Assembly (NCBI RefSeq): GCF_000015565.1
Contig: NC_008786.1
Coordinates: 3,456,001-3,520,000 of the forward strand
DNA length: 64,000 bases
DNA from: Verminephrobacter eiseniae EF01-2
Lineage (GTDB): Bacteria; Pseudomonadota; Gammaproteobacteria; Burkholderiales; Burkholderiaceae_C
Direction: 5' to 3'
Both the position numbers and the translations under genes were made by a program. Shown one piece after another: positions 33,405 to 42,336 of this stretch (position 1 is its first letter; each line of letters starts with the position of its first letter). Below the pieces are notes generated by a model. The model did no database searches. It saw only the letters and a program-made list of their open reading frames with translations, and was not told the origin of the DNA.

Positions 33405-34415
33405 ATGCACATCCTCATCACCGGCGGCTGCGGCTTTCTCGGCGTGCGGCTGGCGCGCACGCTGCTGGCCGGCGGCCCGCTGGCACTGGCCGGAGCACCG
33501 GCCCGGGCCATCGCGCGCATCACGTTGGCCGACCGCGTGCCGCCGCCGGCCGACCTGCAAGCCGACGCCCGCGTGCAGTTCGTGCCGGGCGATCTGTGCG
33601 AGCAGGTGGACAACGGTGCACTGCCGCTGGCGCGCGCCGACGCCTTGTTCCACCTGGCCGCAGCGGTGAGCGGCGAGTGCGAGGCCGACTTCGACCTCGG
33701 CATGCGCAGCAACCTCAATGCCACGCGCATGTTGCTGCAAGCCTGCCGCCATGCGGGCCATGCGCCGGTGTTCGTGTTTTCCAGCTCGGTCGCGGTCTTT
33801 GGCGGCTCGCCCGAGCAACCGCTGCCGGCAGTGATCGAGGACAGCACGCTGCCGACGCCGCAAAGCAGCTATGGCATCCAGAAGTTCATCGGCGAGCAGT
33901 TGGTGGCCGACTTCAGCCGCAAGGGCTTTGTGCAGGGCCGCAGTGTGCGGCTGATGACGGTGTCGGTGCGGCCGGGCCGTCCGAACGGCGCGGCCTCGGG
34001 GTTCCTCAGCGGCATGTTGCGCGAGCCTTTGGCCGGCGAGCGCGCGCGCTGCCCGGTGGCCCCCGAGACGCCGGTCGCGCTCGCCTCGCCCGGCAACACC
34101 GTCGCCGGCATCATCCGTGCGGCCAGCGCCAGCGCCGCCGAATGGCGCGTGCGCACCGCCGTCAACCTGCCCGCGCTCACCACCACCGTGCGCGAGATGG
34201 CGCAGGCGCTCGAACATGTCGCGGGCCGCGCCACCAGCGCGCTGATCGACTGGGAGCCCGATGCGCAGATCGCCAAGATCGTTACCAGTTGGCCCAGCCG
34301 CATCCACGCCGCGCGCGCTCAGTCCTTGGGCCTGAGCGCCGACCCGAGCTTTGACGCCATCTTGCGCAGCTACCTGCGCGAGAACCCGCAGGCGCACCAA
34401 TGGCCAAGGCAATGA
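33405..34415 (+). CDS. denD: DenD-like NAD-dependent sugar-acid dehydrogenase (SDR)
   Basis: 336 residues from ATG 33405, with GAAAAAGAGAG upstream. Extended SDR fold: HILITGGCGFLGVRLAR binds NAD, FSSSVAVFGG supplies the catalytic Ser, and Tyr156-x3-Lys160 sits in SSYGIQKFIGE. The sequence VRLMTVSVRPGRPN is typical of D-erythronate dehydrogenase (DenD), which oxidises C2 of D-erythronate. The kinase, aldolase and isomerase genes (OtnK/C/I) that normally accompany denD are absent, so another hydroxy acid is possible. It begins a plus-strand operon with an amidohydrolase and a RidA protein. Confidence 0.78.
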   Translation: MHILITGGCGFLGVRLARTLLAGGPLALAGAPARAIARITLADRVPPPADLQADARVQFVPGDLCEQVDNGALPLARADALFHLAAAVSGECEADFDLGMRSNLNATRMLLQACRHAGHAPVFVFSSSVAVFGGSPEQPLPAVIEDSTLPTPQSSYGIQKFIGEQLVADFSRKGFVQGRSVRLMTVSVRPGRPNGAASGFLSGMLREPLAGERARCPVAPETPVALASPGNTVAGIIRAASASAAEWRVRTAVNLPALTTTVREMAQALEHVAGRATSALIDWEPDAQIAKIVTSWPSRIHAARAQSLGLSADPSFDAILRSYLRENPQAHQWPRQ

Positions 34416-34524
34416 CCCCGCTGTGTGCGTTGTGCGTTGCTGGCGCGGGCCGCGGCATGGCGCCCTTGCGCTGCGCCGGCGGATACCCGGTGGATGCCTG
34501 GCTCGACGCCCGAATGAAACCCCG

Positions 34525-35721
34525 ATGAAGCTCCACGGGCTGCATATCCCGGCCGCGCTGCGCGGTTTCGCGGCGGGCGCTGCGCAGGTGTTCGACATCA
34601 CGCTGCGCGGCGACAAGGTGGCAACCATCGAGCCGAGCGCCGTGCAGGCGCCGGCGCGCGGCATACTGCTGAGCGCGCTGGTCGAGGCGCATGCGCATAT
34701 CGACAAGAACTACACGGTGCAGGAGGTGGGCGCGGCGCAGGGCAATCTGTTTGCGGCCATCGAGCGGATGGACCAACACCGCGCCGGCTGGAGCGCTGCG
34801 GCGCTGCGCCAGCGCATGGAGCGCGCGCTGCACGAGGCCTGGCGGTCGGGCACGCGCGCGCTGCGCACGCATATCGACTGGGTGCAGCCCGAGCCGCCGG
34901 CCGCGCTGGCGCTGTTCGAGGCGCTGCGCGACGAATGGCGCGGGCGCATCGAACTGCAATTCGTCTCCCTCACGCCGCTGGACCTGTTCACCGACCTGGC
35001 CGCCGGCGCGCGCATTGCGCGCGAAGTCAGGCGCGCCGCTGGCGTGCTGGGCGCTTTCGTCTACCGCAACCACGGCATCGCCGGCAAGCTCGGCCGCTTG
35101 TTCGACCTGGCGCAGCAGCATGGGCTGGGGCTGGACTTGCATGTCGACGAGGGGCTCGACCCCGACGCCTGCGGGCTGCGCAGCATTGCCGAGCTGGTGC
35201 ACGCGCGCCATTTCCGGCAGGGCGTGGTCTGCGGCCATTGCTGTTCGCTGGCGCTACAGGACGAGGCCGTGGCCGATGCCACGCTGGTGCTGTGCGCCCA
35301 GGCCGGCATCCACATCGTCGCCTTGCCGACCACCAATCTGTATCTGCAAGGCGCCTGGGAGCGCACGCCGGTGCCGCGTGGCATCACGCGCATCCGCGAG
35401 GCGGCGGCACGGGGCTTGCGCGCCAGTCTGGCCACGGACAATGTGCAGGACGCTTTCTACCCCTACGGCAGCTACGACCTGCTGGAGACTTTTGGCCTGG
35501 GCGTGCAATTGGCGCACCTGGCGCCCGCGATCGAATGGCTCGATGCCATCACCATCAGTCCGGCCAAGGCGCTTGGACTGGCATGGGATGGCCGCATCGC
35601 CCCGGGCTGCCCCGCCGACCTGGTGCTGCTGGAGGCCAGCGCCGAGCATGAGCTGATCGGTGCGCGCGGGCGCCGGCGCAGCGTGATTCGCGCCGGGCAG
35701 ATTCTGGAGCCAACACCATGA
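34525..35721 (+). CDS. Amidohydrolase, cytosine-deaminase-like
   Basis: 398 residues. The metal-binding and catalytic residues of the amidohydrolase superfamily are in place: HxH in VEAHAHIDKNYT, a His in DLHVDEGLD, the GHCCSLA His, and the Asp in SLATDNVQDAFYPYGSYD, which is the cytosine-deaminase-like end motif. It should hydrolyse an exocyclic amine or ring amide of a cyclic N-compound. The stop overlaps the RidA start (ATGA at 35718), suggesting linked function: deaminases that produce enamines or imines benefit from RidA. Confidence 0.82.
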   Translation: MKLHGLHIPAALRGFAAGAAQVFDITLRGDKVATIEPSAVQAPARGILLSALVEAHAHIDKNYTVQEVGAAQGNLFAAIERMDQHRAGWSAAALRQRMERALHEAWRSGTRALRTHIDWVQPEPPAALALFEALRDEWRGRIELQFVSLTPLDLFTDLAAGARIAREVRRAAGVLGAFVYRNHGIAGKLGRLFDLAQQHGLGLDLHVDEGLDPDACGLRSIAELVHARHFRQGVVCGHCCSLALQDEAVADATLVLCAQAGIHIVALPTTNLYLQGAWERTPVPRGITRIREAAARGLRASLATDNVQDAFYPYGSYDLLETFGLGVQLAHLAPAIEWLDAITISPAKALGLAWDGRIAPGCPADLVLLEASAEHELIGARGRRRSVIRAGQILEPTP

Positions 35722-36182
35722 GCATGGGCAAGCCAATGGCCCACTACGCCGCCGCCAGGCGTGTGGGCGACTTCGTATTCACGAGCGGCGTGGTGGCGGT
35801 CGATCCGTCCAGGCGCCGCGCAGTGGCCGATTACGACGACCTGCCCGAGGCCGCCCGCACGGCGCTGCAAGGCGTGGGCTACGTGACCGGCCAGATGTCG
35901 GTCGACAGGTTCGAGGCCGCCATCGTGGCCCAAAGCTGGTTCGTGCTCGAACGCATCCGCCAGATCGCGGTCGAGCATGGCGGCACGATGGACGATGTGG
36001 TGAAACTGGTGCAGTACTTTCGCCACCTGCCGCACTACGCCTTCTACAACCGCGTGCGCGGCCTGTTCTATCCGGGCGCGCCGCCGGTCAGCACGGTGCT
36101 GGAGGTAGCGCGCCTGCTGCCGGGCGACGAGGTGCTGCTGGAGGTCGAGGCCACGCTGTACCTGCCCGAACGCGCCGTCTGA
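35718..36182 (+). CDS. RidA/YjgF/Rut-C family protein
   Basis: 154 residues. Features include HYAAARRVGDFVFTSGVVAVDP near the N-terminus, MDDVVKLVQYFRHL in the middle and the ligand pocket region PPVSTVLEVARLLPGDEVLLEVEATLYL. Proteins of this family hydrolyse reactive imines/enamines or related pathway intermediates as trimers. The catalytic Arg of true RidA (in STVLEVAR/L context) appears present. Coupled to the upstream amidohydrolase and convergent with the ferredoxin-reductase-type gene. Confidence 0.88.
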   Translation: MSMGKPMAHYAAARRVGDFVFTSGVVAVDPSRRRAVADYDDLPEAARTALQGVGYVTGQMSVDRFEAAIVAQSWFVLERIRQIAVEHGGTMDDVVKLVQYFRHLPHYAFYNRVRGLFYPGAPPVSTVLEVARLLPGDEVLLEVEATLYLPERAV

Positions 36183-36236
36183 TGCCGGCGCATTGGCGCT
36201 GCCCCGCCGTGCCAATGTGCATGAGACCCACGGCGC

Positions 36237-36271
36237 GGGCTTGCCCCTTTGGGGCAAGGAGGGGCAAGCCC
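36237..36271. terminator. Bidirectional terminator-like hairpin
   Basis: A perfect 11-bp stem GGGCTTGCCCC (36237-36247) and GGGGCAAGCCC (36261-36271) in the gap between two convergent genes. No long T tract follows, so termination strength is uncertain. Confidence 0.65.
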
Positions 36272-36286
36272 AAGCGCATCAGGCCA

Positions 36287-37255
36287 TCACAGTTGCAGCA
36301 CCAGTTCCTGGCCCTTGGCGCGTGCGCAGCACAGGGCCAGCCTGGTTTGGCGCTCGCTGGCCGTGAGGCAAAAGTCGTGGTGCTCGGCGCCTGCGCCATC
36401 GCCTGGAACCACGCAACTGCCGCACAGACCCTGCTGGCACGACACCGGGATGTCGATGCCGACCTGGCGCAGCGCATCGACGGCGCTCTGGTCGGCCGCC
36501 ACCGGCACGCTGATGCCGCGCTGCGCGAGCCGCAGCGTGAAGGGCTGGCCGGCGCTCTGGTCGGCATCGGCCGGTGCCGCGAAGTATTCGGCGTGCAGCG
36601 CGTCCTCGGGCCAGTGCCGGGCCGCGTCGCGCACCGCCTGCATGAAGCCGCCGGGGCCGCACAGGTACAACTGCGCGCCCGGCGCGCGCTCGGCCAGCAG
36701 CGCGTGCAGGTCGATGCGTTCGGCGGCCTCGCCCTGGTCCAGGTGCAGGCGCAGCCGTGGCGCCAGCGCCGGCGCGCGCAGCGCGTCGGCAAAGGCCAGA
36801 TGCTCCCGGCTGCGCGCAAACACGCACAGCCTGAAGTTTGCGCCGCGCGCCGCCAGCGCCTGCGCCATGGCCAGCAGCGGCGTGATGCCGATGCCGCCGG
36901 CCAGCAGCAGGTGCTGCGCGGCCTGCGGGCACAGCGGGAAGGTGTTGCGCGGCGCGCTGACGGCCAGCAGGTCGCCCGTGCGCACACGCTCGTGCATCGA
37001 GGCCGAGCCGCCACGGCTCGCGGCCTCGCGCTTGACGCCGATCAGATACGACATGACCGGCGCTGCTGCCGGCGGCGCCAGCGCCAACGAATACTGGCGC
37101 GAAAAGCCGCCGGGCATGTGCACATCGATATGCGCGCCGGCCTCGTAGCCCGGCAGCGGCCGGCCCCAGGGGTGGGTCAGCTCGAAGGCCAGGATATGCG
37201 GCGTCTGCCGCCAGATGCGTGCGACGCGCACGGTCAGCCTGCGTTGCGGGTTCAT
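36287..37255 (-). CDS. PDR/VanB-type ferredoxin-dependent oxidoreductase
   Basis: 322 residues with three parts. The FMN/FAD-binding barrel carries RQYSLAL, the NAD-binding domain GGIGITPLLAMAQAL, and the C-terminal plant-type [2Fe-2S] domain has Cys-x4-Cys-x2-Cys (CQQGLCGSC) plus a late Cys in LALCCARA. Such proteins pass electrons from NADH to Rieske oxygenases (phthalate dioxygenase reductase, VanB). No oxygenase alpha subunit is present in this window, so its partner is elsewhere or the protein has another acceptor. It follows the quinone-reductase gene by 18 bp. Confidence 0.9.
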   Translation of the reverse strand: MNPQRRLTVRVARIWRQTPHILAFELTHPWGRPLPGYEAGAHIDVHMPGGFSRQYSLALAPPAAAPVMSYLIGVKREAASRGGSASMHERVRTGDLLAVSAPRNTFPLCPQAAQHLLLAGGIGITPLLAMAQALAARGANFRLCVFARSREHLAFADALRAPALAPRLRLHLDQGEAAERIDLHALLAERAPGAQLYLCGPGGFMQAVRDAARHWPEDALHAEYFAAPADADQSAGQPFTLRLAQRGISVPVAADQSAVDALRQVGIDIPVSCQQGLCGSCVVPGDGAGAEHHDFCLTASERQTRLALCCARAKGQELVLQL

Positions 37256-37273
37256 GGTGTGGGCGCTTGCTGG

Positions 37274-37864
37274 TCAGAGGCTTTGCAGCTTGCGCGCAAC
37301 GTGCTCGATGAAGTGGTTGCGGTCATGCGCCGTGACTGCGTTCATGTCGTGCAGTTGCAGCCAGGTCACCTTGCAGCGCCAGGCGAACAGCGCGCGCAGC
37401 GCGCGCGTGAACAGGCGCCGGCCCGGGTCGCCGATGGCCAGCACGAACCAGCGCGGCGAGCCGCCGGTGGTGACCACGGTGAGCCGCCGGATATGCCGCA
37501 TCCCCGACTGCACCAGCCGGCCCTTGCGCTGCGCCGGCAAAAACGCCACGCCCGGCAGCCACACCCGCTCGAACCAGCCCTTGAGCATGGCCGGCGGCCC
37601 ATGGAGCCAGGTGGGGTAGACGAACACCAGGTGCTCGGCCCAGAGCAGCGCTTCGACATGGGCTTGCACGCGCTCGCGGATCAGTTCGGGGTGGTCCAGG
37701 TAGGCGATGCGCTCTTCGCGTGTCAGCCTCGGGTCGAACCCCTCGGCGTACAGGTCGATGGCCCGGACGGGGTGCCGGGGCCGCAGCGCCTCCAGGGCGG
37801 TGCGGTAGAGCGCGTGGTTGAAGCTGTCAGGGTTCGGATGGCAATGGACGATCAACGTTTTCAT
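37274..37864 (-). CDS. Flavodoxin-fold NAD(P)H dehydrogenase (quinone)
   Basis: 196 residues from MKTLIVHCHPNPDSFNHAL. The flavodoxin_2 signatures LIVHCHPNPDSF, the central VFVYPTWLHGPPAMLKGWFERV and the TGGSPRW loop for FMN are present. These enzymes reduce quinones or related electrophiles by two-electron transfer. Located downstream of the ABC-transporter genes and just upstream of the PDR reductase gene; likely the same transcription unit, though a 176-bp gap separates it from the upstream binding-protein gene. Confidence 0.85.
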   Translation of the reverse strand: MKTLIVHCHPNPDSFNHALYRTALEALRPRHPVRAIDLYAEGFDPRLTREERIAYLDHPELIRERVQAHVEALLWAEHLVFVYPTWLHGPPAMLKGWFERVWLPGVAFLPAQRKGRLVQSGMRHIRRLTVVTTGGSPRWFVLAIGDPGRRLFTRALRALFAWRCKVTWLQLHDMNAVTAHDRNHFIEHVARKLQSL

Positions 37865-38040
37865 GGAAAAGGGCCGGTTCGCCTGTCGGCGATACGGGGT
37901 CAGAGCCCAAAGGAACAAAGGCCGCGCGCAGCCTTATGGCAATCCAGGCGCCGGCATCTGACCCCGGCGCAAGCCGCGCGCGACCCACGGAACAATCAAT
38001 CGATGCGTGGCAGCGCCCTGCGATTTCAATGGCCGGTGGA

Positions 38041-39096
38041 TCAATGGCCGGTGAACTTCTTGCGCAGGTCCAGGCCGACGCCCTTGTTGACGAACTGCGT
38101 GGTGACGACCTTGGCCAGATCGACCTCGCCCGGCTTGTACAGGCCGGCCTTGACCATCTTGTCGTAGAAGTCCTTCACGCGCGCCTCGTCGATCGCGCCG
38201 ATGCCGCGGGTGAGCGAGTCGCCACTGTCGACGATGCCCATTTTTTTGATCAGCGCTATCGAGCCTTGCAGCGCAGCGGGCGAGGCGTCGGGGTTGATCC
38301 GGGCGATCAGCGCGTTGGCGGCCTTGTTGTCGCCGTAGAGGTAGTTGTTCCAGCCGATGATCGAGGCTTCGATGAACTTGCGCACGGTCTCGGGCCGGCT
38401 CTTGATCAGTTCGGCGCGCGTCTCGATGGTGGTGGAGTAAGTCGAAAAGCCGCTGTCGGCCAGCAGTTGCACCACCGGGTCGAAGCCGGCCTGCTCCTTG
38501 ATCGATAGCGGCTCGGAAATGGCGTAGCCCTGCTGCACCGAGCGCTTGTCGGCCAGGAAGGGGGCGACGTTGAAGGTGTAGGGCTTGAGCTGCGCATCGG
38601 TAAAGCCATGCTCGGACTTCATCCACTGCCAGAAGCTGAACTGGCCGTCTTTGCCGATGAAGGCCACGGGCGCCTTGGCCATGTCCTTGAGGCTGTCATA
38701 GCCCTGGCCGGGGTGCGCAAACATGGCCTGCGGGTCTTTCTGAAAGAAGGCCGCGACCACCACGGTGGGCACGCCGTTCTTCACGTTGTCGAACGATTGC
38801 AGCAGGTTGCCGGCCATCAGGAAGTCGACCTTGCCGGCCGGCAGCATCGGGCGGTTGTTGACCATCGGGCCGCCTTGCTGGATATCGACATCCAGGCCGT
38901 ACTTCTTGTAGGTGCCATCTGCCAGCGCCTGGTAGAAGCCGCCATGGCCGGCCTCCGCCTTCCAGTTGGTGGCAAACACTACTTTCTCCTGGGCCTGCGC
39001 GGCGCCGGCCGCGAAGATGGCCAAGGCGGCCAAGGCAGCGGCTGTCAGCGCCAGGCCGAGGGCCAGCGGGCGGATGCGCAAAACGGGGGTATGCAT
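38041..39096 (-). CDS. ABC transporter substrate-binding protein, NMT1/THI5-like
   Basis: 351 residues. A signal peptide (MHTPVLRIRPLALGLALTAAALAALAIFAAGAAQA) is followed by VVFATNWKAEAGHGGFYQA, LADGTYKKYGLDVDIQQGGP and MLPAGKVDFLMAGNLLQSFDN, the start of the NMT1/SsuA-like periplasmic binding fold. It pairs with the permease and ATPase genes upstream. NMT1-type systems take up pyrimidine precursors, taurine, aliphatic sulfonates or nitrate-like anions; this ligand is open. The FAD oxidase gene lies between this gene and the permease. Confidence 0.9.
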   Translation of the reverse strand: MHTPVLRIRPLALGLALTAAALAALAIFAAGAAQAQEKVVFATNWKAEAGHGGFYQALADGTYKKYGLDVDIQQGGPMVNNRPMLPAGKVDFLMAGNLLQSFDNVKNGVPTVVVAAFFQKDPQAMFAHPGQGYDSLKDMAKAPVAFIGKDGQFSFWQWMKSEHGFTDAQLKPYTFNVAPFLADKRSVQQGYAISEPLSIKEQAGFDPVVQLLADSGFSTYSTTIETRAELIKSRPETVRKFIEASIIGWNNYLYGDNKAANALIARINPDASPAALQGSIALIKKMGIVDSGDSLTRGIGAIDEARVKDFYDKMVKAGLYKPGEVDLAKVVTTQFVNKGVGLDLRKKFTGH

Positions 39097-39166
39097 GGGG
39101 CGTGCTCCTGTGGAAGTCTGTGGAAGTTGTGTCAAATGCCGGGCGTAAAAACGGGCGTTCGGGTGG

Positions 39167-39190
39167 GTGTTCAGACAGGTGTTCAGACAG
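39167..39190. repeat. Two tandem copies of a 12-bp repeat upstream of the binding-protein gene
   Basis: GTGTTCAGACAG occurs at 39167-39178 and 39179-39190, between the FAD oxidase stop and the binding-protein start. Possibly slippage; no function known. Confidence 0.6.
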
Positions 39191-39210
39191 GCGCTCAGGC
39201 GGGCGTTTTT

Positions 39211-40584
39211 TCAGCACCGGGCGGCCAGCGCCGGTCGCCAGCCCCGGGTCTTGCCGGGGTTCATCAAGCCCATCGGGTCGCTGCGTTGCTTGAACTCGAT
39301 TTGCTGCGCGTCGATGGTTTTCATGCCGCCGTCCTCGATGGTCACGACATGCGGGTTGAAGATCCGGCAGCCGCCCTGCGCTTCGATTTCGCGCATCACT
39401 TGGTACTGGTGCTCCCGGCCCTTCCAGCGCACCAGCAGGATGCCGAAGGCGCAGCATTGGCCGGCGACGCGCGCAAAGTCCTGGTGCTGCAACACATCGC
39501 CGCCGAACAGGCGCAGGTGGCGCTCGACCACGGCCGGCTCGAACGGCGCGGCGTAGGCGACTTGCAGGTAAGTCCAACGGCGGTCGGCCTTGAGCGCTTG
39601 CAGCGTGGTGTGGTTGAACGCGCATTCGTAGGCCGGCGGCAGACCCTGGGCGCGCAGTTCGGGCTCGGTGCCGGCCACCGAAATCCGGCCGCCATGCCCG
39701 GCGACGAGCGCGCGAAATGGCGCCATCGAATCGGGCGCCACCATCGTGAACACCGCATGCCGGTCGGCCGGAAAGCGCTCGCCCAGGCTCTGGTACCAGG
39801 GCGAAAAGCGCGCTTCGACGCTGGACAGCAGGAAGATGTCCAGCGCCGGCGCCTGCGCGGCGATGCAGAAGTCGAGCGCGCCGCGATAGCCCGGAAAGAG
39901 CGCCGTGCAGTGCAGCCACTCGACGGCCGGGCTGAGCGCCACTTCGACATCGAGGATCACGCCGTTGGTACCGTAGGCATGGTGCACCTGCTGGATTTCG
40001 TCGCCGTGCAATTCGATGACACGCGGCGCGCGCTCCAGCGTCATGATGCGCGCGCGCAGCAGGTTGCCGCTGTCGCGCAAGATGCCGTGGCGAAACGAGC
40101 CGATGCCGCCGAAACCGCCGGCAATGAAGCCGCCGATCGAGGCCACCTGCCAGGTCGAGGGCCACATGCGCAGCGCCTGCCCGGTCTCGCGCGCGGCCAG
40201 TTCGATGTCGTGCATGCGCGCGCCGGCCTCCACGCGCATGCGCCCCGGCTGTATGTCGAGCACGCGGCACATTGGCGTCACGTCCATGACGATGCCGCCT
40301 TCGAGCGGCACGCACTGGCCATAGTTGCCGGTGCCGCCGGCGCGCACGGTCAGCGGCAAGTGCCACCGGGCGGCGACGGCGGCCACCTGGCGCACATCGT
40401 CCTCGGTGCTGACCTTGACCACGAGGTCGGCCACGCAGTGATCGAGTTGCGCGCTGAGGATCGGGCTGTACCAGTAAAAATCTTTGGACAACTGCTTGCG
40501 CTGGCCCGGCGCGGTGATCAGATGCAGGCCATGCAAATCGGCGCGCACGGCGTCCCAATCGACGGCCCCGGGCTTAGCGTTCAT
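39211..40584 (-). CDS. FAD-linked oxidase (PCMH-type)
   Basis: 457 residues. The FAD-binding PCMH domain shows TVRAGGTGNYGQCVP, ASIGGFIAGGFGGIGSFRHGIL and YGTNGVILDVEVAL. The C-terminal part (DPMGLMNPGKTRG) resembles the GlcD/D-lactate dehydrogenase group. Such flavoproteins oxidise hydroxy acids, sugars or lactones. It is co-transcribed with the ABC importer: its start overlaps the permease 3' end by 11 bp. That suggests oxidation of the imported compound. Confidence 0.85.
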   Translation of the reverse strand: MNAKPGAVDWDAVRADLHGLHLITAPGQRKQLSKDFYWYSPILSAQLDHCVADLVVKVSTEDDVRQVAAVAARWHLPLTVRAGGTGNYGQCVPLEGGIVMDVTPMCRVLDIQPGRMRVEAGARMHDIELAARETGQALRMWPSTWQVASIGGFIAGGFGGIGSFRHGILRDSGNLLRARIMTLERAPRVIELHGDEIQQVHHAYGTNGVILDVEVALSPAVEWLHCTALFPGYRGALDFCIAAQAPALDIFLLSSVEARFSPWYQSLGERFPADRHAVFTMVAPDSMAPFRALVAGHGGRISVAGTEPELRAQGLPPAYECAFNHTTLQALKADRRWTYLQVAYAAPFEPAVVERHLRLFGGDVLQHQDFARVAGQCCAFGILLVRWKGREHQYQVMREIEAQGGCRIFNPHVVTIEDGGMKTIDAQQIEFKQRSDPMGLMNPGKTRGWRPALAARC

Positions 40585-41470
40585 GCTGCATCTCGCTTTC
40601 ATGCCAGTGGCCGAGCACCAGGCGCGACAGCGCGGCGAACAAGACGAAGATCACGATGCCCAGCAGCGACACCAGCAGCAGCGCCGCGAACATCATCGGA
40701 ATCTCGGTGCGAAAGCTCGATTCGAGAATGCGCGAGGCCAGCCCCGTTTCCTTGCCCGCCGTGCCGGCGGTGAACTCGGCCACCACCGCGCCGATCAGGC
40801 TCAGGCCGCCGGCGATCTTCAGGCCCGCCATGAAGTACGGCAGCGCGCTCGGCGCGAGCAGGTAGCGAAAGGTCTGCCACGGCGAGGCCCGGTAGAGCCA
40901 GAACAGGTCGCGCAGATTGCGGTCCGCGCTTTTCAGGCCGATCACGGTGTTCGACAGGATCGGAAAAAAGGCCACGATCCAGGCGCACAGCAGCAAGGCC
41001 GCCGTGGTGTTCGGCACATAGATCAGGATCAGCGGCGCGATGGCGATGATGGGCGTCACCTGCAGGATCACCGCGATCGGGAACAGGCCGATCTCCACCC
41101 ACTTGAACAACGCGAACGCAATCGCCAGCAGCACGCCGCCGACGATGGCGGCGGCCAGCGCCAGCAGCGTGAGCCTGACCGTGAACCACAGCGCGCTCGA
41201 CAGCGAATCCCAATGTTCAAACAGCGTGCGCAGGATCAGCGACGGCGCGGGCAGGATGTAGTGCGGAATGCGGTGGGCGCGCACCAGCCATTCCCACAGC
41301 AGCAGCAGCAACGCCACGATGACCACGGGCACGACCAGGCGCAGCATGGCTGCGCTCCGGCGTTGCCGCTCCTGGTGCGCGCGCAACCGGTCTTCATGCG
41401 CGCCCGGCGCGGCCCCGGCAGGCCCCGCAGCCGCCAGATCGGCCGGCTCAGTGATCGATGCCCAGGCCAT
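40574..41470 (-). CDS. ABC transporter permease (BPD inner-membrane component)
   Basis: 298 residues with about six transmembrane segments after a hydrophilic N-terminal stretch of about 40 residues. The coupling loop reads LFWLYRASPWQTFRYLLAPSALPYFMAGLKIAGGLSLIGAVVAEF, typical of the SsuC/TauC/ThiX type. It overlaps the ATPase gene by 23 bp and the FAD oxidase by 11 bp. A shorter start (MLRLVVPVV) would remove the hydrophilic extension and the overlap with the ATPase gene. Confidence 0.92.
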   Translation of the reverse strand: MAWASITEPADLAAAGPAGAAPGAHEDRLRAHQERQRRSAAMLRLVVPVVIVALLLLLWEWLVRAHRIPHYILPAPSLILRTLFEHWDSLSSALWFTVRLTLLALAAAIVGGVLLAIAFALFKWVEIGLFPIAVILQVTPIIAIAPLILIYVPNTTAALLLCAWIVAFFPILSNTVIGLKSADRNLRDLFWLYRASPWQTFRYLLAPSALPYFMAGLKIAGGLSLIGAVVAEFTAGTAGKETGLASRILESSFRTEIPMMFAALLLVSLLGIVIFVLFAALSRLVLGHWHESEMQHER

Positions 41471-42290
41471 GCAAAGCTCCGTGCAGGGATTGCGACACCG
41501 CCGTGCAGTGCGCGTGGTAGCGGGCCGCGCTGCGCCAGTCGGCGCCGCGCGGATAAGGCTCGTCGATATGCAACTCGTCGATTACGCGGCCCGGGCGCGC
41601 CGCCATCACCACGATGCGGTTCGACAGGTACACCGATTCGTAGACGCTGTGCGTGACGAACACCACCGAAAAACGGTGCTCGCGCCAGATCGCCAGCAGG
41701 TCGTTGTTCAGCTTGATGCGCGTCATCTCGTCGAGCGCGGCAAAAGGCTCGTCCATCAGCAGCAGGCGCGGGCGCGTGACCAGCGCGCGGGCGATCGACA
41801 CGCGCATCTTCATGCCGCCGGAGAGTTCGCGCGGGTACACATCGGCAAAGCGCGAGAGGCCGACCATTTCGAGCGCCTGCCGGACCACCGGCGCCGCCGC
41901 ATCGCGGCGCATGCCGGCGAGCTTGAGCGGCAGCCGCACATTGTCGAACACCTTGGCCCAGGGCATCAGCGTAGGCTCCTGGAACACAAAGCCCAGTTCG
42001 CGCCCGCTGGGCGTTTGCTCGGCGCCGGACCAATGCATGGTGCCGCCGCTGCTGCGGGCCAGGCCCGCCATCAGCCGCAGCGCCGTGCTCTTGCCACAGC
42101 CCGAGGGGCCCAGCAGGCTGATGAAGTCATGCTCGCCGATGTCCAGCGTCATGTCCTGCAACGCCAGCGTGCCATTGGCAAAACGCTTGCCGACCTGGCG
42201 CAGGCTGACCAGCGGCCGGGCCGTGGCCGCTGGCGCGGGATGGGCCATGGCCGCCATCGCCGGTGTGTTGCCCAAGTGAGCCTCCTGCAT
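41448..42290 (-). CDS. ABC transporter ATP-binding protein
   Basis: 280 residues from MQEAHLGNTP (other Mets follow within 15 residues). The nucleotide-binding domain is complete: Walker A LLGPSGCGKST, Q-loop FVFQEPTLMPW, signature LSGGMKMRVSIARAL, Walker B LLLMDEPFAALDE and H-loop VTHSVYESVYL. SsuB/TauB-type. It is the ATPase for the permease and NMT1 binding protein downstream; the creatininase gene ends 46 bp upstream. Confidence 0.95.
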   Translation of the reverse strand: MQEAHLGNTPAMAAMAHPAPAATARPLVSLRQVGKRFANGTLALQDMTLDIGEHDFISLLGPSGCGKSTALRLMAGLARSSGGTMHWSGAEQTPSGRELGFVFQEPTLMPWAKVFDNVRLPLKLAGMRRDAAAPVVRQALEMVGLSRFADVYPRELSGGMKMRVSIARALVTRPRLLLMDEPFAALDEMTRIKLNNDLLAIWREHRFSVVFVTHSVYESVYLSNRIVVMAARPGRVIDELHIDEPYPRGADWRSAARYHAHCTAVSQSLHGALHGLGIDH

Positions 42291-42336
42291 TCGCGGTTTG
42301 AATGGGCGGTTTGAATGGGCCGTCTGAACCCGCTGC

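Noticed and set aside
36182..38167. A 661-codon plus-strand frame across the ferredoxin-reductase and quinone-reductase genes
   Set aside because: It spans two well-supported minus-strand genes and shows only basic low-complexity translation.
38608..40773. A 721-codon plus-strand frame opposite the binding-protein, FAD oxidase and permease genes
   Set aside because: Covers the boundaries of three real genes on the other strand; no motif found.
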